A DNA stretch of 64,000 bases from Affinundibacterium nitidum (GTDB lineage: Bacteria > Pseudomonadota > Gammaproteobacteria > Burkholderiales > Burkholderiaceae_D), in assembly GCF_014284155.1 (NCBI RefSeq), contig NZ_JACOFZ010000003.1, positions 1 to 64,000 on the forward strand, in the 5' to 3' direction. Below are positions 21,259 to 29,700 of this stretch, one piece after another; position 1 is the stretch's first letter; each line of letters starts with the position of its first letter. The notes beneath the pieces were generated by a model. That model was not told where the DNA came from. It searched no databases and worked only from the letters and a program-made list of their open reading frames with translations. The position numbers and the translations under genes are program-made.

Positions 21259-23064
21259 TTACTCCGCAGCAGGGTTAGTTTCAGCCGCTGGGCCGTTGCC
21301 TTGCGCTGCTGCTTGTTGCTGTTGTTGCGCCTGCAATGCCGCTTGTTGTGCTGCGACCGCTTGCTGCTGTGCTTGTTGGTTGGCTTGATTGAGCGCGGCA
21401 ATGACTTGATCACGTGGTCCGAAAGCTTGCGCCACACCATCACGCAATAATAGAAGCTGCGTTGTTGCGCTCAAAATGCTTGTGCGATGGGTGATTAACA
21501 CGATGGTTTTTCCAATCGATCGCAAGTAATTCACTGCTTGAACCAATGCTGCTTCGCCGACATCATCCAAATTCGAATTCGGTTCATCGAGCACCAACAG
21601 AGACGGGTCGTTGTACATAGCACGTGCTAGAGCAATACGTTGTTTCTGGCCGCCAGACAAACCTGCACCACCATCACCGAGCTTGGTGTCGTAACCTTGA
21701 GGGAAGTGTAAAATCATATCGTGTACGCCCGCGTGCTTTGCAGCGACAATTACCTTCTCAGCATCGACTTCACCAAAACGAGCGATATTATCCGCAACCG
21801 TGCCAGCAAATAATTCGATATCTTGTGGCAGGTAGCCGATATGCGAGCCGAGCTGATCTTTATTCCATTGAAAAATATCAGCACTATCTAAACGCACGGT
21901 GCCTTGCGCTGCGGGCCATACGCCAACTAACAAGCGTGCTAAAGTCGACTTACCTGAACCTGATGGACCAATGATGCCTAGCACTTCACCTGGAGGAATG
22001 GCAAAAGTTACGCCTTTCAAAACCGCCACTTTCGAACCAGGAGGTGCTGCCACAACTGCCTCAACAGACACCGCACCTTTTGGTTTTGGCAAATCCATAC
22101 CAGCAACACGAGGTGGATTGTTCGACAATAATTCCTCTAAGCGCTTGTAGGCGCTTTGCACACTACTCCACTGCTTCCATACCCCAATCAATTGATCGAT
22201 AGGGCCAGTCGCTTTACCGAGCAAAATAGAACCCGCAATCATCATCCCTGGCGACATCTTTCCTTCGATTACCAGCAAGGCACCCAAGCCTAAGACCAGA
22301 GACTGAATTGAAACGCGTACAAATTTACTCAGAGCAGTAACGATGCCGGATTTTTCACTTGCTTCGCCCTGTAGTTGCAAGAAACGACCATGTAATTTGA
22401 ACCAACGGCTCATCAAACTAGGCAACATGCCCATGGCTTCGATTACCTCAGCATTACGCAAGTTATTGGTTGCGAGGTTACTAGAAATAATGGACATCGT
22501 ATTCGCCTCGCTGAGAGGTTTTTTTGAAACCACTTCATTTGCGTAAGCCAAGATCACCATCAAAATCACGCCACATGTCGCGAATACACCGAGCCAGACG
22601 TCAAACATGAAGATCACGGCAAGGTAAAATGGAAACCAAGGTGCATCGAAGAAGGCGAACAAGCCATTGCCAGTTAAGAACTGACGAATTTGCGTTAAAT
22701 CTTGCAATGCCTGGCCTGCATTACCGCCGCCGCGTTTCAAATTTTGCTCAAATGCCGCGGTATAGATTCGTTTATTCATCTTCATGTCGAGTTTCGCACC
22801 GGCACGAATCAAGATGAAACTACGAATAAATTCGAGCGTGCTCATGACGGCATAGGCCAAGAGCATGAGCAAGGTCAACATCAACAAAGTCATTTCATTG
22901 CGACTTTGTAAAACACGATCATAGATCTGCAGCATGTAGAGGGACGGAACCAACATCAGCAGATTAATAATGGCGCTGAAAACGCCTATGGTGCGAAATG
23001 TACTTTTGAACGAACGTAACACATCGGTTATTTCGTTTTTAGGCATTTGAAACTTAGAAATCAT
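21259..23064 (-). CDS. Type I secretion ABC transporter, PrtD/HasD/RsaD type
   Basis: A fused membrane/ATPase subunit (601 residues) that drives export of RTX-type proteins. About six membrane segments lie in the first 310 residues. The ATPase has Walker A GPSGSGKST, signature LSGGQKQRIALARA and Walker B LLVLDEPNSNLD. There is no N-terminal C39 peptidase domain, as expected for exporters of C-terminal-signal substrates. An odd Gln/Ala-rich tail of about 45 residues ends the protein. It is the first gene of the operon. A perfect Crp-type site lies 81 bases upstream. Confidence 0.94.
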   Translation of the reverse strand: MISKFQMPKNEITDVLRSFKSTFRTIGVFSAIINLLMLVPSLYMLQIYDRVLQSRNEMTLLMLTLLMLLAYAVMSTLEFIRSFILIRAGAKLDMKMNKRIYTAAFEQNLKRGGGNAGQALQDLTQIRQFLTGNGLFAFFDAPWFPFYLAVIFMFDVWLGVFATCGVILMVILAYANEVVSKKPLSEANTMSIISSNLATNNLRNAEVIEAMGMLPSLMSRWFKLHGRFLQLQGEASEKSGIVTALSKFVRVSIQSLVLGLGALLVIEGKMSPGMMIAGSILLGKATGPIDQLIGVWKQWSSVQSAYKRLEELLSNNPPRVAGMDLPKPKGAVSVEAVVAAPPGSKVAVLKGVTFAIPPGEVLGIIGPSGSGKSTLARLLVGVWPAAQGTVRLDSADIFQWNKDQLGSHIGYLPQDIELFAGTVADNIARFGEVDAEKVIVAAKHAGVHDMILHFPQGYDTKLGDGGAGLSGGQKQRIALARAMYNDPSLLVLDEPNSNLDDVGEAALVQAVNYLRSIGKTIVLITHRTSILSATTQLLLLRDGVAQAFGPRDQVIAALNQANQQAQQQAVAAQQAALQAQQQQQAAAQGNGPAAETNPAAE

Positions 23065-23144
23065 TTTGAGCTTTGCACACTAAAGTGAAAAAGGATGCCA
23101 TTTTCGGCAAAGTGCGTAGTTGAACATGTACGCCACTTAAAAAA

Positions 23145-23160
23145 TGTGACGCAAATCACA
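23145..23160. promoter_or_regulatory. Crp-type site A, upstream of the type I secretion operon
   Basis: A perfect TGTGA-N6-TCACA palindrome, 81 bases before the ATPase start and 203 bases before the divergent BKACE gene. It is one of four such sites in the window. Binding by the Crp-type regulator at 36482 is inferred. Confidence 0.75.
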
Positions 23161-23362
23161 TTTTCAAGCAGATTAACATAGAATCCTTCCAAATTCCATC
23201 AAAGCTTAATAAATTCTTCCGCCGAATAAGCTATGTGCAGGTATTTTCCCAGCATTGAACTACGGTAGTGCGGCTTCGCGAATGTGAAGCCAGATTACAC
23301 TTCATTTCAAACGCAATAGCCTTTTCGATTAAAATGACGACAAATTTTTAATGTAAACAAAA

Positions 23363-24199
23363 ATGTCACCGCTAATTATTAACTTGGCACCAACTGGCAT
23401 GGTGCCAATGCCAACTCAAACACCATACGTACCTATCAATCCAAAAGATATTGCGGAAGTAGCGTTGAGGTGCGCAGAGCTTGGCGCTAGCATGATACAT
23501 ATTCACGCCCGTGCTGAGGATGGAACACCGTCGACAAGTGCTTCTATCTTCGCCGACATAATCTCCAAAATCCGCGGAAAAAATTCAGATTTAATCATTA
23601 CCGCGACCACTAGCGGAAGAATGGTAAAGGACGTAGAAGATCGCGCCGCTAGCTTATATCTCGACAAAGATCTGCGGCCTGATATGGCGAGTCTCACTTT
23701 AGGTTCAATGAATTTTGCGAAAGATGCGAGCGTCAACTCTCCAGCAGCAATTATACGCTTAGCTGAGATCATGCTCGAACGTGGGATCAAGCCTGAGTTA
23801 GAAGTTTTTGATCTTGGCATGGTCAATTTTGCCAAAATCCTCATCGAAAAAGGGTTATTAGCGCCGCCATATTACTTCAACATACTGTTGGGCAATCCAT
23901 CCACTGCGCAAGCGAATATGTTACACATAGCGATAATCGTAAACGAACTTCCTCCTAATTCGATCTGGTCGCTTGCTGGAATTGGTCGATTCCAGAAAAC
24001 TGCGAATGCTTTGGGAGTCGTGATCGGTGACGGCGTACGCGTTGGCGTCGAGGACAATATCTGGTTTGACGATGACCGCACCAATTTGGCAAGTAATGAG
24101 ATGCTTGTGGAAAGAGTAGTTAAACAATCGAAAGCCCTCGGCAGGAGCATAGCGACTCCTACTGAGGTGAGACAGCGACTCGGCATTACAGAACGGTAA
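23363..24199 (+). CDS. BKACE family (DUF849) beta-keto acid cleavage enzyme
   Basis: BKACE enzymes are zinc-dependent TIM barrels that exchange acetyl-CoA with a beta-keto acid to give acetoacetate and a new acyl-CoA. The founding member, Kce, cleaves 3-keto-5-aminohexanoate in lysine fermentation. Here H46 and H48 (in HIHAR) and E230 (in GVRVGVEDN) stand where the zinc ligands of Kce are. The length (278) fits the family. The substrate cannot be told from sequence. It is followed 3 bases later by a NeuD-like acyltransferase, an unusual partner for this family. Confidence 0.9.
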   Translation: MSPLIINLAPTGMVPMPTQTPYVPINPKDIAEVALRCAELGASMIHIHARAEDGTPSTSASIFADIISKIRGKNSDLIITATTSGRMVKDVEDRAASLYLDKDLRPDMASLTLGSMNFAKDASVNSPAAIIRLAEIMLERGIKPELEVFDLGMVNFAKILIEKGLLAPPYYFNILLGNPSTAQANMLHIAIIVNELPPNSIWSLAGIGRFQKTANALGVVIGDGVRVGVEDNIWFDDDRTNLASNEMLVERVVKQSKALGRSIATPTEVRQRLGITER

Positions 24200-24202
24200 A
24201 TC

Positions 24203-24883
24203 ATGAAACCAGCTTTAGTTATTTTCGGCTGCAGCAATATCTTGTCGGATATTTTTGATTGTGCGTTGGCCAATCATCTCGAGGTGGCACAAATTGTGTC
24301 GCACTTACCAGAGTCTGTTGGTGAACGCGACAGAAGCGTGCTTGAACGCGCTGAAGAACTCAGTCCATTTCAGAACATGCCAAAAATTATAGGCATAAAA
24401 GATTTTCTCCCAAAACCGAATGATCTCTACATATTGGGACCGACGACCCCGACGCGGGAAGTATTGGCAATAGAGCTTGAACAAAAATTTGGAATTCAAT
24501 TCACCACGCTTATTCACCCTACTTCCTATGTATCGCCGCTTGCTGCAATCAATCCGGGTGTATTTATCGGTGCGAAAAGTGTCATTGGTCCTGGCGCTCA
24601 ATTAGCTCAACACGTATTTATCAACCGTGGCGTGACCGTTGGGCACGACACACAGATTGGTGCTTTCTCTCGCATTCAGCCGGGGAGCAATTTGGGCGGA
24701 TTAAGCTGCATTGGCAAAAGGGTTACTGTAGGAATTGGTGCGACTGTGCTCGAAAGACTAAACATAGGTGACGATGCAGTGGTCGGTGCTGGAGCGGTGG
24801 TTACCAATGACGTCGATGCGAACGTACTGGTTGTCGGCATTCCGGCGAAGTTTAAGAAGTCCTATGCAGCAGATTCTCACTAA
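24203..24883 (+). CDS. NeuD/PglD-like acyltransferase with left-handed beta-helix
   Basis: A 226-residue sugar O- or N-acyltransferase. A Rossmann-like N-terminal domain (about residues 1-95) precedes hexapeptide repeats (about 105-215), for example GVFIGAKSVIGPGA and GDDAVVGAGAVVTNDV. Such enzymes move acetyl or other acyl groups onto sugars destined for surface glycans. It is in an operon with the BKACE gene and convergent with a glycosyltransferase, so a role in glycan decoration is plausible but unproved. Confidence 0.85.
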   Translation: MKPALVIFGCSNILSDIFDCALANHLEVAQIVSHLPESVGERDRSVLERAEELSPFQNMPKIIGIKDFLPKPNDLYILGPTTPTREVLAIELEQKFGIQFTTLIHPTSYVSPLAAINPGVFIGAKSVIGPGAQLAQHVFINRGVTVGHDTQIGAFSRIQPGSNLGGLSCIGKRVTVGIGATVLERLNIGDDAVVGAGAVVTNDVDANVLVVGIPAKFKKSYAADSH

Positions 24884-24950
24884 GCGTTCACAGCACGACC
24901 TACTTATTCTAGTATTAACTTGAAAATTCCGCTCTGCACATGGACGTCAC

Positions 24951-26501
24951 TCAGTGTTGTTCTGCACAACGAATTGCGTATCGACTTAGTGCTGCGTGTG
25001 CAGCTTCCATCCATGACTCGCCAGCGTTCTCAAGATTGATGGTCTTATCAAAGATCTCAATCATAGCAATCGACCATTTCTGTCTGTATTCCGAGCTGTT
25101 GATCAGATTTCGCAGCTCTGTTACAAAATGGTTTGAGTCACGTACTGCATATTCTAAAAGCTTCGAACCCCCATCCGTATTGCAATAGGCTAAGCACGGT
25201 ACTCCTACCGACATCGCCTCTGCTACACTAAAACCGCCACCAACTCTTGGTGGATTAATGTAGATATCCGCAGTATCTAACTGCGTAAAAATATCTTCGC
25301 TATGTTTTATTATTTCAATTCGGTTTGCGTCAAGTCCTTTCAACGCTTGCGGTAATTCACCTTTGCCACCAATAAGCTTCCACTTCAACTTAGGAAATTC
25401 GTCAAACAGTGGCCGAATCCGCTCCACCCAATCAGACTTAATCTCATCAGGAAGTCTTGCTCCAACTGTAATCAAGGTTAGCTCATTATTTCGCTTTTCC
25501 GAGGCAAAATAGCTCATATCACGCGCCGTGGCTTGCCTAAACACGCGAAACGGATAGTAAGCGCTTCGAGATCGATCAATATCCGAATGTAGTTCTTCAG
25601 CTTTCTTTGCACTTAGCCAAATATCATAATTACCTAATGGTGCATGAGAATTAACGTTCAACGTGAGAATCGGCATATGTTCATATAGCGCAGCCAAGAG
25701 CGGCGAATGATTCCCTACGAAAAATAAAATATCGGGTTCATATTGAGAGATTTGATTGGCGATATCTTGATACCTCAATGCAAGCGAGAAATCTTCTGTG
25801 GCCTTTACCACCTCTATTGGCTTAAAAAATTTCATCTCCTCTAATAGACCCTCATCAAATGCAGCGTTATGAACATGTGCATCATTACTTAAGTATTCAC
25901 GACTCTGTTGAATTTGCAGTTCTTGTGCACTAAAGACTTTGACTTCCAACCCCTTTTCTTGCATTACCTTCACATGCTGGAGTGCAAGTGATGTCGGCGG
26001 GTGATTGCTGTCGTTAATCTGAGGTAAATAGATCGCCACACGTTTAATCTCATTTCGTCGATTTCTTGTGTTCAAATGGGAAATCTTGATTTGTTGAGCG
26101 ACCAATTGAAGTAAGGATTCAATCTTTGTATTTTTAAAATGTTGTTCTAGGCTGATTGTGTCACTCCCCTTTGTTAATCTCGTCGCCCACTCCGAATTGA
26201 TGAAAGCCATAATGCGGTCAACATGCACCGGGCGAAGGTCAGCAAGTATCCTCGCTGCTTCTTCAATTGCGCGATCAACAGAAAACACGTGTGCCAAAAA
26301 AATCGCTCGATGAAATCCCCCCATACCTTCGCTTGCCACCTCGGCCTCGATACGTTCGTAGGCATGTTGATGTAACTCACTATCATGGCAACTGAGCAAT
26401 CTGTTGAGTAGAGTCCTCCAATGAAAACGACTTCCAGGGTCGGAAATTACTTGGTTCAGCGCATCAATGAGGTAGAGTTGTGAGGCAATTGTTTTGGTCA
26501 T
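24951..26501 (-). CDS. GT4-like glycosyltransferase
   Basis: A 516-residue protein with an uncharacterised helical N-terminal part (about 1-150) and a GT-B type transferase in the rest. The typical donor-site stretch is INPPRVGGGFSVAEAMSVGVPCLAY near residue 430. It lacks signal or membrane segments and is probably cytoplasmic. The donor and acceptor are unknown. It lies directly behind the surface-protein gene on the same strand, so it might glycosylate that protein or add to the neighbouring polysaccharide. Confidence 0.82.
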   Translation of the reverse strand: MTKTIASQLYLIDALNQVISDPGSRFHWRTLLNRLLSCHDSELHQHAYERIEAEVASEGMGGFHRAIFLAHVFSVDRAIEEAARILADLRPVHVDRIMAFINSEWATRLTKGSDTISLEQHFKNTKIESLLQLVAQQIKISHLNTRNRRNEIKRVAIYLPQINDSNHPPTSLALQHVKVMQEKGLEVKVFSAQELQIQQSREYLSNDAHVHNAAFDEGLLEEMKFFKPIEVVKATEDFSLALRYQDIANQISQYEPDILFFVGNHSPLLAALYEHMPILTLNVNSHAPLGNYDIWLSAKKAEELHSDIDRSRSAYYPFRVFRQATARDMSYFASEKRNNELTLITVGARLPDEIKSDWVERIRPLFDEFPKLKWKLIGGKGELPQALKGLDANRIEIIKHSEDIFTQLDTADIYINPPRVGGGFSVAEAMSVGVPCLAYCNTDGGSKLLEYAVRDSNHFVTELRNLINSSEYRQKWSIAMIEIFDKTINLENAGESWMEAAHAALSRYAIRCAEQH

Positions 26502-26610
26502 TTGTTAGCGGTTTGCTGTACTTAATTGATCAGTAGTATGCAGGATTTTTGCTTTCCTTGGGCTCAACACTTCATTCATGATTGAGCTTTATATTGTCAA
26601 CGGCGGACAT

Positions 26611-26646
26611 AAAAAAACCCACCTTCGAGAAGGTGGGTTTTTTATT
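26611..26646. terminator. Strong bidirectional terminator downstream of the surface-protein gene
   Basis: A stem of about 15 bp (AAAACCCACCTT paired with AAGGTGGGTTTT, loop CGAG) has A/T runs on both sides. It ends the surface-protein transcript about 85 bases after the stop codon, upstream of the glycosyltransferase gene. Confidence 0.88.
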
Positions 26647-26651
26647 TGATA

Positions 26652-26717
26652 CTAAGTAATCAGCTACTTAGACAAAAAGCCCTTGCATGAAGTGACATCG
26701 AGTTTTTTCGATGTCAC
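26652..26717. repeat. Two further hairpins in the 3' flank of the surface-protein gene
   Basis: A perfect 7-bp inverted repeat (26652-26658 with 26665-26671) and a perfect 10-bp inverted repeat (GTGACATCGA at 26692-26701 with 26708-26717) precede the terminator in the minus-strand transcript. They may protect an abundant mRNA from 3' decay. Confidence 0.6.
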
Positions 26718-26728
26718 ACCCATCACAA

Positions 26729-29700
26729 TTAAGCCAATGTCAATGTTGCTGTACCAGCGCCAGTTGCTGTGCTCAGATCGATCAAGCCAGTCAATTTAAC
26801 GATCATATCAGTACCGTTGACGAAGCTTGCGTTCGCGCCAGAACCATCATGACGGCTTTGTACCAAGTATGTATCGCCGTTGAATTGGAACCAACCAAAC
26901 GCGCCGTTGACAGAAGCGTTACCACCAGCTTGGATGACTGCATTCGCGTAATCTTGGAATACAGCCGTACCAGCCAATGTTACTTTCGTTGAGTTGAAAG
27001 TTTCAGTACCTTTGTCTGCGAAGGTAATGGAATCTGTCTTAGTTGCATCAGTGATTGTAGAGTACGTATTCACGTTTGCAGTTACAGCTGTAAAGGAGAT
27101 TACGTCAGCGCCAGCGCCTGTAGTGATAGTGTTAGAACCGCCACCAACAGTGATCGTATCAACGTTCTTACCACCAGTGTAAGTGTTGTTACCAGTTGTT
27201 GCTGTGAAGCTGTTTGCACCGTCACCCAATGACACTGTGTTGTTACCAGTTGTTACTGTAACTGTATCAGCATCTTTGCCACCAGTTACAGTGTTATTGC
27301 CTGAACCGAGAGTTGCAGTATTTGCACCGTCACCCAAAGTCAATACGTTGTTTTGCGCATTGCTTGCTGTGAACGTATCATCGCCAGAACCACCAGTGTA
27401 TGTCACTGCTTTTGTTGCCGCAGTTGCAGTAATTGTGTTTGCACCATCAACACTACCTTTTACTGTTGCAGCAGCTGCCAATGCACCAGAAGTCCATTGG
27501 AAACCTGCACCGCCAGTTACGCCATCAGCAGTAGAAATGCCACTTGCATCAACAGATGTCAATGCTGTACTTGCTGCTGTCAATGTCAAACCTGCGTCGC
27601 CAGTAACTGAGATCGCTTTTACTGTGTTGCCCAAGACTGTCAATGTGTCATAGAAGCCACCATCAGAATCAGTTTGTGTGTCGTCAACTGTGATCGCGAT
27701 AGTTTCTACGTTTGCAGCTGTGATACCTGTAGCTGCGAATGCAACACCGCCATTGCTACCATCAGCCAATTTAACATTGATTACGTCAGCAGTAGCGCTT
27801 GTGAAGTCTGAGTTTGCAACAGTGTAAGCTGTACCTGCACCTGTCAACGTCAAATTACCGCCTGAAGGCAAGTTGTTCAATGTCAAGCCGTTACCACCAG
27901 AAGTGGACACGTCTTTGAAGCTGCCCAATACGGACAAATCGATAGTTTGGTTAGTTGCACCAGACAACACCAAGTTTTCGAAGCCAGTTACTTTACCTGC
28001 GAAAGTTGCAGAGCCAGAAGCTGTTGCTGCCAATGCCGCTGTCATTGTGATGGTATCTGTACCGTCACCACCAGCAACAGTTGCTGTTGGAGTTGCAGAA
28101 ACAGAGTTCATGTTCAATGTATCGTTACCAGCGCCCAAAGAAATTGCTTTAGACAACGCTGCACCAGATGTTGTAACTGCATCAACACCAGCACCACCAG
28201 TGTAAGTTGCTGTCGCAGAAGCGATAGTCACTGTTGCTTTACCAGTTGTAGCCGATGTATTTACACCAGTTACAGTTGCGAGACCACTCACATCAGCTGT
28301 CAAACCTGCAGTACCAGAAACTGTTACTGTTTTCAATGCTGTCAAGCCAGCCGTTGAAGTCAATGTCAATTTGTTTGTACCTGCCACTGTCAATGCTGTA
28401 ACAGCACCTGTCGTGATATTTGCCAATGTAGAGTCAGCAGTTGCTGTTGTTACATTCAATGTTGTGTAGATATCAGCATCATCCAATGTACCGCCAGTCA
28501 AACCATTTGCTGTAACAGCCAAAGTTTTGTTTGTTGGCGTTGTCAAACCACTGTTGTCGATGATGATATTGCCAGCACCGTTGGTCACGTTCAATGTAGT
28601 CAAAGCATTGCCATTAACCTGCAAAGTTGTATAGCCGCTTGCTGTCACAGAAGCGATCGTACCTGCTTTAGTTGCGCTACCGTTGTTCACGTCCGTGATA
28701 GAGATGCTGTTTGTAGCGATACCAGCTTTTGTGCCAGAAGCAGTTACAGCTTTAGAGTTCGTTACGCTTACTGAAGTTGTGTTTGCACCACCAGTTACAG
28801 ACACTTGACCCAAAGTCGTCGTTTGAGCGACTGTGGTGTTTTTCGCTGTTTGGGAAATTGTAACGTTACCGGCTGTAGAAACAGATACTGTACCCAAAGT
28901 GATGTTGCTTGTAGATGTATCAGTTGTTACAGATACGTCACCAGCAGAACCACTTACAGTTACTTGGTTACCAGAAGCCAAACCAGTCGATGTGAAGTTC
29001 ACTGTGGAACCACCAGAAACTGTTGAGTTACCAGCTGGTGTTGTAGCAGCTGCAGTCACTGCAGTTGTTTTATCAGCAGTGATTGCTGTTGCGCCGATAG
29101 ATGTTGACGTCAAGCTTGTTACGCCAGTCCAGCCGCCAGTGCTGCTAACGTCTGCAGTAACTGTACCAGAAGAAGTCAACTTAACAATTTCAACACCTTT
29201 AACAGTTGCACCAGCAGCTGCAGTGTTCAAGTTACCAACCAAAGTGATGCTCAATTCGTCGCCAGCACCTGCGCCGCCATCGATAGCGTCTAATGCTGTC
29301 AATGTGATTGCAGAGTTATCAGCTTTGTTTGCAACGAATGTATCGTTACCAGCACCGCCTGTGAACGCATCAACACCAGATGTCAATGTGAACGCTTTAG
29401 CAACATAGTTTGCTGGCAATGCAGCAGCAGATGTTGTGTCAGTAGCAGCTTTAGTCACAGCAGAAGTTGCAGCAGTAACTTGTGCAGTTGCAGCAGTTAC
29501 AGCAGCAGCAGCAGCTGTGTCGTCAGTTGTAGACGCTGTTTTCGCGGCAGCAGCAGCCAATGCGTTAGCAGCAGCCAAAGTTGCGTCAGCAGCTGTTTTG
29601 GAAGCAGCAGCAGCAGCAGTTTCATCAGCAGCCGCTGTGATGGCAGCGTTTGCCAATGCCAACGATGTTGTACCAGTGATTGCTGTTGTAGCAGCTGTAG

